Shown here: piece after piece, positions 36,277 to 43,990 of the stretch
Numbering within the stretch: position 1 is the first letter of the stretch
How the letters are laid out: every line of letters starts with the position of its first letter
DNA from: Flavobacteriales bacterium
GTDB taxonomy: Bacteria; Bacteroidota; Bacteroidia; Flavobacteriales_D; Sanyastnellaceae
Assembly (NCBI GenBank): GCA_022428285.1
Contig: JAKMCX010000156.1
Coordinates: forward strand, 1 to 51,389
Reading direction: 5' to 3'
Length of the DNA stretch: 51,389 bases
Position numbers and translations under genes: made by a program
The notes under the pieces: model-generated
The model's database searches: none
What the model saw: only the letters and a program-made list of their open reading frames with translations
Told to the model about the DNA's origin: nothing

Positions 36277-36936
36277 ATGGCCTTTACCCCCAAAGCCTGC
36301 CTTTTCGACCTCGACGGTGTCATTGTGGATACCGCGAAATACCATTTCACGGGGTGGAAGCGTCTGGCCGATGAGTTGGGCATTCCTTACACGCAGGAGG
36401 ACAACGAACAGCTCAAAGGCGTCAGCCGAGTAGGTTCCCTGGAATACATCCTGCAGAAAGGAGGGTTGGTGTTGGACAATGACACCAAGGTCCGCTTGAT
36501 GGACCGCAAGAACAGCCAATACCTGGAGCTGGTAGAGACCATGACATCCCGCGAATTGTTCCCGGGTGTGGTAGAATTCATAGACGAGCTGATCGCAGCG
36601 GGCATCAAGGTGGGCCTCGGGTCGAGCAGCCGCAACGCACCGCTGATTCTGGACCTGTGTGGCATAGCTGACCGGTTCGAGGTGGTGGTCGACGGCAACA
36701 GCATTACGTTTTCCAAGCCCGACCCAGAAGTGTTCCTCAAGGGCGCGCAATACTTTGGTTTCGCGCCACAGGATTGCGTGGTCTTCGAAGATGCGGTCTC
36801 CGGCATCCAGGCCGCCCTCAATGGCAAATTCCGCGCGGTTGGAGTGGGCCATCCCCAAAACCTGCCCCAAGCCGAAGTCGTCATTCCGGGCTTCGAAGGG
36901 TACAGCCTGTCCAAATTGGAACAGCACCTTTCCTGA
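36277..36936 (+). CDS. pgmB: Beta-phosphoglucomutase
   Basis: The 219-residue HAD-family protein has the nucleophile motif LFDLDGVIVDTAKYHF, the cap residues GVSRVGSLEYIL that mark beta-phosphoglucomutases, the motif II Ser in LGSSSRNAP, the motif III Lys in FSKPDPEVFL and the acidic motif IV VVFEDAVSGIQAA. It converts beta-glucose 1-phosphate to glucose 6-phosphate. The gene directly downstream encodes the phosphorylase that makes its substrate, which strongly supports the assignment over other HAD phosphatases. Confidence 0.94.
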   Translation: MAFTPKACLFDLDGVIVDTAKYHFTGWKRLADELGIPYTQEDNEQLKGVSRVGSLEYILQKGGLVLDNDTKVRLMDRKNSQYLELVETMTSRELFPGVVEFIDELIAAGIKVGLGSSSRNAPLILDLCGIADRFEVVVDGNSITFSKPDPEVFLKGAQYFGFAPQDCVVFEDAVSGIQAALNGKFRAVGVGHPQNLPQAEVVIPGFEGYSLSKLEQHLS

Positions 36937-36956
36937 ACCACCTACCTTTCTGAACC

Positions 36957-39230
36957 ATGCGGCGTTACCTTGATGTAGATCCTTGGAAAATTGTCGAGTC
37001 CGGATTTCATCCGGAGAGACAGCGCAGCTCCGAGTCGATTTTTAGCATTGGCAATGGGCGCTTTGGACAGCGGGCAAACCATGAGGAAGGTTACTCCGGT
37101 GACGCTTTGCGTGGGAGCTATGTCGGTGGTGTTTATTACCCAGACAAGACCAAGGTGGGCTGGTGGAAAAACGGCTACCCAGAATACTTTGCCAAGGTGC
37201 TCAACGCACCCGATTGGACCACCATTCGCATTCGCGCCAATGGAGAAGGGTTGGACCTATCTGTCCAAGCCCCCGACTACTTTCGGCGGGAGCTCGATAT
37301 GCTGAGGGGCCTGCTGACCCGGTCCTTTGAAGTGACCGTGGGCGGCATGCGGCTTTCGGTCAAGGCCCAGCGCTTTTGCAGCATGGCCGACACCGAGACG
37401 GCTCACCTGCGCTATGCGGTGGACGTTTTGGACGGCAGTGGGACCCTCGTGATGGAACCCCTCCTCGATGGAGACGTCACCAACGAAGACGCCAATTGGG
37501 ACGAACGGTTCTGGGAAGTCGACGACATGGGGGGCGATGCCCACGGCGGGCATTTGACGGTTTCGACCAGAAAGACAGGCTTCACTGTGGGGCACGCCAT
37601 GCGCACTTCCGCATGGTTCGACGCCCAATCGGCAGAAGGCGTGGCCGTTCCTCAGAAATGTGGCCATGCGGTGCAATACACCTTTGAGGTGGAGGCCGGT
37701 TCACGTTGTGTAACCGATAAAACCGTCGGACTGTTGCGGGGCATGGACCACCCGAAAAGCGCCATCCAAGGGCTGACTGCACAAAAGGTCGAGGAAGCCG
37801 TGGCCCTCGGTTGGAGCGCGGCATTGCAAGACCACATGATGGCGTGGGAGCGCATCTGGGAGCGCGCAGACGTCACCATCTCGGGCGACGATGCGGCACA
37901 GCAGGCCATCAGATTCAACATCTACCACCTCAACCAAACGTTTACAGGCGATGATCCGCGCCTCAACATCGGGCCAAAGGGCTTTACGGGGGAGAAGTAT
38001 GGCGGCGCCAGCTATTGGGACACCGAAGCCTATTGCCTGCCTTTTTACCTCGGCACCCATCCGCCAGAAGTGGCCAGGCAATTGTTGGTCTACCGCCGCA
38101 ATCACCTTGATCGGGCCATTGAAAATGCCTCCAAACTCGGGTTCGAAGGAGGCGCAGCCCTGTATCCCATGGTGACCATGAACGGGGAGGAGTGCCACAA
38201 CGAATGGGAAATCACCTTTGAGGAAATCCACCGCAATGGTGCCATGGTGTATGCCATTCACAATTACATCCGGTATACAGGCGACGAAGCGTACATGGCA
38301 GAAGGGGGCTGGGAGGTCATCCTCGGCGTGGCCCGGTTCTGGGCCCAGCGCGTGAATTGGTCAGAGGCCAAGCAGGCCTGGGTGATGTTAGGCGTGACAG
38401 GCCCCAACGAGTACGAGAACAACGTCAACAACAATTGGTACACGAATTACCTGGCGGCGTGGTGTCTGAAGCGGGCTTGTGCCGCTTTGGATTGGATGAA
38501 GGCACATTCACCCGAGGCGCTACAGACGGCATCCGATCATTGGGGTTTTGAAGAGGCCCAAGAACGCCCGCATTGGGAGTCAGTGGCTGCAGGCATGTTC
38601 CAACCTGCACTGGAAGGAACGCGCGTGTTTTTGCAACAGGATGGCTTCATGGACAAGGTCCAGCAGATGGCCTCTGACCTTCCAGAAGCAGAACGCCCCA
38701 TCAACCAGCATTGGAGTTGGGACCGGATTTTGAGGTCGGTGTTCATCAAGCAAGCCGACACCTTGCAAGGCTTGTACTTTTTCGAGGACGACTTTGACGT
38801 GGACACCCACCGCGAGAACTTTGAGTTTTACGAGCCCAGGACCGTTCATGAAAGCAGTTTAAGTCCTTGTGTCCATGCCGTTTTGGCGGCCAAGCTCGGC
38901 CTCGAAGAAAAGGCCGTGGAAATGTACCTGCGCACGGCAAGACTGGACTTAGACGACTACAACAACGAAGCTTACCAAGGCTTGCACATCACCAGTATGG
39001 CAGGCACTTGGATGAGCGTCATTGAGGGTTTTGGGGGCTTCCGGGTCCGCGATGGCGTGCCCCACTTCGACGCCATGTTGCCAAAGGCATGGGACGATTT
39101 CGCCTTTCACTTGCAGTTCAGGGGCCGGCAACTTCAAGTCCAAGTAGGAGCAGAAGGCACCCGGGTACTGCTTCAAGAGGGTGAACCGCTCCAGGTCGTG
39201 ATCGACGGTGAAGCGGTCCACCTTTCTTGA
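36957..39230 (+). CDS. GH65 maltose phosphorylase
   Basis: The 757-residue protein has a GH65 N-terminal beta domain (SSESIFSIGNGRFGQRANHEE), an (alpha/alpha)6 barrel with GASYWDTEAYCLPFYL and HNEWEITFEEIHRNGA, and the general acid Glu485 in GVTGPNEYENNVNNNWYTN. Phosphate-binding region candidates include HESSLSPCVHAVLA and YQGLHITSMAGTW. GH65 phosphorylases split alpha-glucosides with phosphate, giving beta-glucose 1-phosphate. The NNNWYTN version of the motif and the neighbouring pgmB favour maltose over trehalose or kojibiose, but the exact linkage cannot be proven by eye. It is last in the pfkA operon. Confidence 0.93.
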   Translation: MRRYLDVDPWKIVESGFHPERQRSSESIFSIGNGRFGQRANHEEGYSGDALRGSYVGGVYYPDKTKVGWWKNGYPEYFAKVLNAPDWTTIRIRANGEGLDLSVQAPDYFRRELDMLRGLLTRSFEVTVGGMRLSVKAQRFCSMADTETAHLRYAVDVLDGSGTLVMEPLLDGDVTNEDANWDERFWEVDDMGGDAHGGHLTVSTRKTGFTVGHAMRTSAWFDAQSAEGVAVPQKCGHAVQYTFEVEAGSRCVTDKTVGLLRGMDHPKSAIQGLTAQKVEEAVALGWSAALQDHMMAWERIWERADVTISGDDAAQQAIRFNIYHLNQTFTGDDPRLNIGPKGFTGEKYGGASYWDTEAYCLPFYLGTHPPEVARQLLVYRRNHLDRAIENASKLGFEGGAALYPMVTMNGEECHNEWEITFEEIHRNGAMVYAIHNYIRYTGDEAYMAEGGWEVILGVARFWAQRVNWSEAKQAWVMLGVTGPNEYENNVNNNWYTNYLAAWCLKRACAALDWMKAHSPEALQTASDHWGFEEAQERPHWESVAAGMFQPALEGTRVFLQQDGFMDKVQQMASDLPEAERPINQHWSWDRILRSVFIKQADTLQGLYFFEDDFDVDTHRENFEFYEPRTVHESSLSPCVHAVLAAKLGLEEKAVEMYLRTARLDLDDYNNEAYQGLHITSMAGTWMSVIEGFGGFRVRDGVPHFDAMLPKAWDDFAFHLQFRGRQLQVQVGAEGTRVLLQEGEPLQVVIDGEAVHLS

Positions 39231-39239
39231 CGTTGCAGG

Positions 39240-39917
39240 TCAGTCCAGCCACAAACTGTTGGTGGCACCTGGCGTGCCGCCGACATTGATGGAGGCCGAC
39301 CATTGTTCGGGCGAGCTTGGATCACCTGTGAGAAAGAGGCGCTCCAAAGAGGGGCCGAGGCCATCGGGTGCGCCATCCCAGTCTCCGGCGTCCGAATAGG
39401 TCACCGACTCGACCACCTGTCCGTTTGGAGCGCGAATGGCCAGCAGTTCGCCCGAATTGTGCAGTCCGCCTGTGCCCCAATCATAGACGGGGTAACCAAG
39501 GCCGGCATAGGTCACCGCCGAGGACGTGACAACCACATAGCCTCCTGCGGAGATGGTTGCACCGGAAGGGAAGGTGAAGGACAGTCCTTCTGACAGGGAC
39601 CAACCTTCGAGGTCCACCGCAACGCTGTCGGGGTTATAGAGCTCCAAGAACTCGAAAGCATTGTCGCTTCCTTGGACAGAGGCTGGATTGTAATGCAACT
39701 CCGAGAAATGAAGGACAGGCAGAGGGCCCGAAGGCGGAGGAGCACCGTCGCAATACGAACCGAAATCGGCCAAGACGATGAGCAGGTCTGACATGCCTAC
39801 GACGCCGTCGCCATCGAGCTCCGTCGGGCATCCCTCGGAAGCATAAGTTTGAGAAAAAACAGCGATCGGACAGGCCGTGAAGCACACAAGTAGAGAGAGA
39901 AAGAAAGGGTGTCGCAT
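39240..39917 (-). CDS. Secreted lamin-tail-domain protein with dockerin-like motif
   Basis: The 225-residue protein has a signal peptide (MRHPFFLSLLVCFTACPIAVFSQ), then a short Ca-binding-like motif (DLDGDGVV-type: ELDGDGVVGMSDLLIVLADFG) like one half of a dockerin, and a lamin-tail domain at about 70-200 (LHFSELHYNPASVQG, FEFLELYNPDSVAVDLEGWSLSEG, FPSGATISAGGYVVV). There is no clear T9SS tail. Its function is unknown; lamin-tail domains occur in many secreted Bacteroidota nucleases and surface proteins, here without an enzyme domain. It is convergent with the maltose phosphorylase gene with 9 bases between stops. Confidence 0.8.
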   Translation of the reverse strand: MRHPFFLSLLVCFTACPIAVFSQTYASEGCPTELDGDGVVGMSDLLIVLADFGSYCDGAPPPSGPLPVLHFSELHYNPASVQGSDNAFEFLELYNPDSVAVDLEGWSLSEGLSFTFPSGATISAGGYVVVTSSAVTYAGLGYPVYDWGTGGLHNSGELLAIRAPNGQVVESVTYSDAGDWDGAPDGLGPSLERLFLTGDPSSPEQWSASINVGGTPGATNSLWLD

Positions 39918-39980
39918 GGGGTTGTGAGATGATTGTCACCCCGAATCAACCCACAGAAATCACCGGCTCAACCTCCGCTT

Positions 39981-40009
39981 CGCCAACGCCCCATCTCCCT
40001 TTGTTGGCG
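39981..40009 (-). terminator. Possible terminator after phoH
   Basis: CGCCAAC and GTTGGCG form a 7-bp stem with a 15-base loop, about 55 bases after the phoH stop on the minus strand. There is no T run, so this is a weak call. Nothing else is recognised in the gap between phoH and the lamin-tail gene. Confidence 0.3.
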
Positions 40010-40065
40010 CCAACTCATGCGCACACTGTTCCATTGAAGGTGGCACGCGCTCCCCTTTTGGAAGC

Positions 40066-41622
40066 TCAGAGGTATTCGTTGGCGAGGTTGGCCAAGGGGC
40101 TCCTTTCGCCTTTGTCGAGGGTGACATGCGCAAAGAGCTCACGTCCTTTGAGGCGGTCGATCACATAACTCATGCCGTTGGACTGCTCATCCAAATAAGG
40201 GGTGTCGATTTGCCGCACATCGCCCGTGAGGATGACCTTGGAATTTTCACCTGCCCGCGTGATGATGGTCTTGACCTCATGGGGCGTCAGGTTTTGGGCC
40301 TCATCCACGATGAAGATCACATTGGAAAGGCTCCGTCCTCGGATGTAGGCGAGGGGGCAAATGGTGATTTTACCCTCTGCCCGCATTTCCTCTATGGCCC
40401 GGAATTTCCGCTCGTTCTGACCAAATTGGCTCTTGATGAAATTCAGATTGTCCCACAGTGGCTGCATGTAAGGATTGACCTTGTCCTCTGCATCTCCCGG
40501 CAAGAATCCCAAGTCCTTGTTGCTGAGCGGCACAATGGGGCGGGCCAATATGATCTGGTCGTATCGGTTTTTCTGCTCCAAGGCGCCGGCGAGTGCCAGC
40601 AGCGTTTTGCCAGTACCAGCAACGCCACTCACCGTGACCAATTGGATGTCCGGATTCAAGATGGCATGCAGCGCAAAAGCCTGTTCGGCATTCTTGGGCT
40701 TGATGCCATAGGCATAGCTCTTGTCTACCCGTTCAATCAACCGCTTGGATTCAGCAAAGAAGCCCAGCGCAGAAGCGGATTGGTTGCGCAGGATATAGAA
40801 GTGGTTGTTTTTGCGGTCCTTGCCCAGGACACTGATTTTCCGGGATTGCCCAGACACATACATCTTGCGCACGACATCGCCGTCGACGTCTTCGATCAGG
40901 GTCTTGCCATTGTACAAGTGTTGCTTGTCCTTGACTTTGCCCGTTTTGAAGTCTTCCGCTGGTAGGTTCAGTGCCTTGGCCTTGAGCCGAAGGTTGATGT
41001 CCTTGGAAACCAGCACCACCTTCATGTCCGGCTCGTCGTATTGCAGCTGCAACGCCGCACTCAGAATCTTGTGGTCGTTGGTCTTTTTGTCGAACACCAC
41101 GGCGGCATCCAATCCGCTCTGGTGGTTGTCGGTACTCAGGATGATCCGCAAGAATCCTGTCCCGTCATTGTCCAGGGGAATCCAATCCTGCAGCGTAAAG
41201 TCTTTGCTGAGCTGGTCAATGATGCGGATGCATTCACGGGCTTCGAAATTCTTGGTGTCATTGCCCACCTTGAACGTGTCCAGTTCTTCGAGCACCGTGA
41301 TCGGGATGGCGATGCGATTGTCCTCAAAACTCCGAATGGCATTGTGGTCGTGAAGCAACACCGAGGTGTCGATCACAAACACCTTGCTCCGCACATCCTT
41401 TTTGACAGGAGGCTGGGACTGGGTTGATGGGGAGACATTGACAGGCGCATCGGAAGCGTCCGGGGTTTGGACCGTGTCGTGCGCTTGGGGCTCTGGAGCG
41501 AGGAAGGGAGTCTTGGTCGTCAAGGTCAGTTCTTTTGTGGAACGTCCATGTCCAAGCGATAGAATCAACTGGTGACCCCGCGGGTGTCCGAACGAACCGA
41601 AGCTGAACACCAAGCTATCCAA
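40066..41622 (-). CDS. PhoH-family protein (PIN domain plus PhoH ATPase)
   Basis: The protein has an N-terminal PIN nuclease-like domain (KVFVIDTSVLLHDHNAIRSF, with ELDTFK and LDAAVVFD) and a C-terminal PhoH ATPase domain with Walker A SGVAGTGKTLLALA, ARPIVPLSNKDLGFLPG, IRGRSLSNVIFIVDEAQNLT (Walker B) and LTGDVRQID. PIN-PhoH (PhoH2) proteins have been described as RNA-unwinding nucleases. The start is uncertain: no ATG precedes the PIN domain, 41622 is a TTG, and a TTG at 41523 (TTKTPFLAPEP) is an alternative. The first 80 or so residues are low-complexity Pro/Ser/Thr and may be partly untranslated. Confidence 0.88.
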   Translation of the reverse strand: MDSLVFSFGSFGHPRGHQLILSLGHGRSTKELTLTTKTPFLAPEPQAHDTVQTPDASDAPVNVSPSTQSQPPVKKDVRSKVFVIDTSVLLHDHNAIRSFEDNRIAIPITVLEELDTFKVGNDTKNFEARECIRIIDQLSKDFTLQDWIPLDNDGTGFLRIILSTDNHQSGLDAAVVFDKKTNDHKILSAALQLQYDEPDMKVVLVSKDINLRLKAKALNLPAEDFKTGKVKDKQHLYNGKTLIEDVDGDVVRKMYVSGQSRKISVLGKDRKNNHFYILRNQSASALGFFAESKRLIERVDKSYAYGIKPKNAEQAFALHAILNPDIQLVTVSGVAGTGKTLLALAGALEQKNRYDQIILARPIVPLSNKDLGFLPGDAEDKVNPYMQPLWDNLNFIKSQFGQNERKFRAIEEMRAEGKITICPLAYIRGRSLSNVIFIVDEAQNLTPHEVKTIITRAGENSKVILTGDVRQIDTPYLDEQSNGMSYVIDRLKGRELFAHVTLDKGERSPLANLANEYL

Positions 41623-41683
41623 CGGTTACAACGACATCACTGCATCCGAACAGACTTCTTCACCAAGAGGGTGTGACAGTTTT

Positions 41684-41729
41684 AAGTCCGTTCACAAGCC
41701 CTATCCCCATTGGCTGTTCCAACGGACTT
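41684..41729. repeat. Nested inverted repeat between rimM and phoH
   Basis: AAGTCCGTT (41684-41692) pairs perfectly with AACGGACTT (41721-41729), and inside it AGCC pairs with GGCT. The structure lies after the rimM stop and upstream of phoH on the same strand. There is no T run after it on the minus strand. It could be a 3' stabiliser of the rpsP-rimM RNA or a leader element of phoH. Confidence 0.45.
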
Positions 41730-41760
41730 CTCGCTGTCCCACCATTCAAGGAGAATCAGC

Positions 41761-42300
41761 TTACAGTGCAGCGTTGTCGAAATACAGTTCGGGCAAGCCT
41801 TCGGGCATACTCACGACAATGGTCTTCGCCTCGCGGTTCACAGAAACCAAGGTCTCGTCCTTGATGGGGAAGAAGCCCTCACTCTCATTGAGCGCAGTCT
41901 TGAAGAGGGGGTTGCCCGGCAGGTCCATGACCGTCGCGATGGTGCCCAGTGATCCAAAGCGTTCATCTTCTAAGGCAAAGCCCACCACTTCGTGGTAATA
42001 GAACTTCAAACCCTTCAAGGGTGGCAAGGCGGCAACCGGAAGCAACAGCCTGTGACCCGATAGGGCGGTGGCGGCTTCCACATCGTCCACACCATCGAAT
42101 TGCACAACGGTCGTCTTTGGACGGATGGCAATAGAATGGATGGTGTAAGGCACCAAAGTTCCCTGCCGTTCAACCCACACCATATCGAGTGAGGCGTAAT
42201 GCTTGGGGACGTCCACATCCAACTTGATGGCCACTTCGCCTTTGAGGCCATGGGGCTTCAAGGTGCGCCCCAATTCAAACATCTCGTCGGTTACAGCCAT
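41761..42300 (-). CDS. rimM: Ribosome maturation factor RimM
   Basis: RimM assists 30S subunit assembly by binding S19 and the 16S rRNA head. The start at 42300 (MAVTDEMFELGRTLKPHGLKGEV) begins the conserved N-terminal domain; the ORF-track extension to 42822 reads through the rpsP gene in another frame and is a shadow. The 179-residue protein has the RimM beta-barrel (LGRTLKPHGLKGEVAIKL, HSIAIRPKTTVVQFDGVDD) and the PRC-barrel C-terminal domain (YHEVVGFALEDERFGSLGTIATVMDLPGN, FFPIKDETL). It lies directly after rpsP, the normal order, but with a hairpin in between. Confidence 0.95.
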   Translation of the reverse strand: MAVTDEMFELGRTLKPHGLKGEVAIKLDVDVPKHYASLDMVWVERQGTLVPYTIHSIAIRPKTTVVQFDGVDDVEAATALSGHRLLLPVAALPPLKGLKFYYHEVVGFALEDERFGSLGTIATVMDLPGNPLFKTALNESEGFFPIKDETLVSVNREAKTIVVSMPEGLPELYFDNAAL

Positions 42301-42331
42301 GGTGCGAATTTCGGGATTGTCTGTAAATGAA

Positions 42332-42353
42332 GAAGCCACCCGAAGGTGGCTTC
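42332..42353 (-). terminator. TTCG-loop hairpin between rpsP and rimM
   Basis: On the minus strand GAAGCCACC pairs with GGTGGCTTC around a TTCG tetraloop, the most stable RNA loop type, and is followed by TTCATTT. It lies 23 bases after the rpsP stop and 31 before the rimM start. It is likely a partial terminator or processing site that sets a higher level of S16 than RimM. Confidence 0.65.
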
Positions 42354-42376
42354 CAAAGTCGTTGTGTCGGCTGCAA

Positions 42377-43084
42377 TCAGCCTTCTTTCTCTTCGCCGCC
42401 TTCTTCGGCTGGCTTCTCTTCTTCAGCAGCAGGTGCTTCCTCAGCAGCGGGTGCTTCTTCAGCAGCAGGCGCTTCTTCAGTAGCGGGTGCTTCCTCAGCA
42501 GCAGGTGCTTCTTCAGCAGCAGGTGCTTCCTCAGCAGCGGGCGCTTCTTCAGCAGGAGCTTCCTCCACAGCAGGAGCTGCGGCAGCCTCAGCAGCAGCTT
42601 GGGCAGCAGCAGCTTCGGCAGCAAGCTCGGCTTGCTTACCAGCGAGTTCTTTCGAACGCGCATCGTTGACTTCCTTCTCCTTGGCGAGGGCCTTGGCGCG
42701 GGCTTCATCTGCCGCAGCAGACAGCTTGTTGGCAGCCGTGGCCACTTTGCCTTCCTTCTCGCGGAGCCACTCTTCGAATTTGGCCTGGGCCTGCTCCTCG
42801 GTGAGGGCGCCCTTTTTGACACCGTTCAAAAGGTGGTTGTGGTAGACCACACCCTTGTACTTCATAATAGCACGGGCGGTGTGGCTCATTTCAGCACCCA
42901 CCTGCAACCAGTAGAGGGCGCGATCGTGCACGATGTCAATCGTGGCGGGGTTGGTGTTGGGGTTGTATGTACCGACTTTTTCGATGAATCGACCATCGCG
43001 CTTAGCGCGGGCATCGGCGGCTACAATGTGGAAGAAGGGCTTGCCTTTCTTACCGTGACGTTGGAGGCGGAGGCGTGTTGCCAT
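42377..43084 (-). CDS. rpsP: 30S ribosomal protein S16 with long Ala/Glu-rich tail
   Basis: Residues about 1-85 are a normal S16 (ATRLRLQRHGKKGKPFFHIVAADARAKRDGRFIEKVGTYNP, ALYWLQVGAEMSHT). The protein then continues to 235 residues, against 80-90 in most bacteria. The extension has a charged helical part (EWLREKEGKVATAANKLS, KALAKEKEVNDARSKELAGK), an Ala-rich stretch, and about eight copies of an EEAPA unit, ending in an acidic tail. C-terminal extensions of S16 are usual in Bacteroidota, but this one is long and repetitive. It heads the rpsP-rimM unit; the start and N-terminus are certain. Confidence 0.95.
   Translation of the reverse strand: MATRLRLQRHGKKGKPFFHIVAADARAKRDGRFIEKVGTYNPNTNPATIDIVHDRALYWLQVGAEMSHTARAIMKYKGVVYHNHLLNGVKKGALTEEQAQAKFEEWLREKEGKVATAANKLSAAADEARAKALAKEKEVNDARSKELAGKQAELAAEAAAAQAAAEAAAAPAVEEAPAEEAPAAEEAPAAEEAPAAEEAPATEEAPAAEEAPAAEEAPAAEEEKPAEEGGEEKEG
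42405..42575 (-). repeat. 18-bp repeats coding the EEAPA tail of S16
   Basis: Near-identical copies of the plus-strand string GCAGCAGGTGCTTCCTCA and close variants encode AEEAPA hexapeptides. The copies are in frame inside rpsP. Slippage could change tail length between strains. The array is not a CRISPR: it has no spacers. Confidence 0.8.
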
Positions 43085-43121
43085 TTGAAAAACGTTTTAG
43101 AAGGGTCCGAAACCCCGTTGT

Positions 43122-43174
43122 TGATACTGGTGAAAATGGGGCGCGAAGATAGGCAGTGACCAGCGGTCGAACAA
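43122..43174 (-). promoter_or_regulatory. Predicted rpsP promoter
   Basis: On the minus strand TTG is followed by 20 bases and TATCTTCG (43151-43144), one mismatch from the Bacteroidota -7 consensus. It predicts a leader of about 55 bases for rpsP. Confidence 0.4.
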
Positions 43175-43195
43175 CCTTTTCATTCGGAAACCCAA

Positions 43196-43885
43196 TCAGC
43201 CGCGAATGTGGTCCAAAAATTCTCGGCGTGCCTCGTTGGTTTTGAATGCGCCGTGATAGTCTGCGGTCACCGTCGAGCTCTGCTCATCTTCGATGCCGCG
43301 GCTGGACACACACATGTGCTTGGCTTCAATGATGACGGCGACGTCCTCGGTATCCAAAATGGTCTTGAGCGCCTCTGCAATCTGCCGGGTGAGCCTCTCT
43401 TGAACCTGGGGCCTCTTGGCGTAGTGGTCTACCAAACGGTTGATTTTGCTCAGGCCGATCACTTGACCAGAAGACTTGTAGGCCACGTGCGCCCTTCCTG
43501 CAATGGGCAAGAAGTGGTGCTCACATGTGGAGTTGAGGTTGATGTCCTTTTCAACCAGCATCTCACCGTACTCGTAGGTGTTGTTGAAGGTTTTGCAGAC
43601 GGGATGGTTCTCGGGATTTAAGCCCTTGAAAATCTCCTGCACATACATCTTGGCTACCCGCTTCGGGGTTCCGGCGAGGCTGTCGTCGGTCAAATCGAGC
43701 CCCAGCGTCTCCATAATTTCCCGGAACAATGGAGCGATGCGCTCCATTTTTTCTGCATCTGACAAGGCAAAGGCATCGGCCCGCAATGGCGTGTCTACGG
43801 AAGTGCCAACGTGGTTGTCGCCTATGGTGTCGTTGTGGGCAGCGTGATCAAAAGCACCGCTGGTCATGGGATTGGATGTTGTCAT
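43196..43885 (-). CDS. folE: GTP cyclohydrolase I
   Basis: FolE converts GTP to 7,8-dihydroneopterin triphosphate, the first step toward folate and pterins. The 229-residue protein has a poorly conserved N-terminal stretch of about 40 residues, then LFREIMETLGLDLTDDSLAGTPKRVAKMY, the zinc site CEHHFLP (with the later Cys in KHMCVSSRGIED), HVAYKSSGQVIGLSKINRLVD and RQIAEAL. An ATG at 43867 (MTSGAFDH) is an alternative start. It is divergent from dnaE and separated from rpsP by a 111-base gap that holds the rpsP promoter. Confidence 0.95.
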   Translation of the reverse strand: MTTSNPMTSGAFDHAAHNDTIGDNHVGTSVDTPLRADAFALSDAEKMERIAPLFREIMETLGLDLTDDSLAGTPKRVAKMYVQEIFKGLNPENHPVCKTFNNTYEYGEMLVEKDINLNSTCEHHFLPIAGRAHVAYKSSGQVIGLSKINRLVDHYAKRPQVQERLTRQIAEALKTILDTEDVAVIIEAKHMCVSSRGIEDEQSSTVTADYHGAFKTNEARREFLDHIRG

Positions 43886-43990
43886 CTGGAAGCAGGTATA
43901 ATGAATAAAGCAAATGGCAACCGATGATGTTCAATCCACCGGGTGTCCACAATGCGCGGCTGGGACAGCTCTATGGCCGAAATTGCCCCT

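Noticed and set aside
42405-42575. CRISPR-like short repeats
   Set aside because: The repeats are directly joined, in frame with rpsP, and have no spacers; the same holds for the rho repeats.
42301-42822. Long Pro/Leu/Lys-rich N-terminal extension of the rimM ORF
   Set aside because: This part is the rpsP repeat read in another frame. RimM homology begins at 42300, behind a hairpin and an ATG.
42327-42845. Ser/Ala/Gly repeat ORF on the plus strand
   Set aside because: It is the antisense of the EEAPA repeats of rpsP and reflects only their base repeats.
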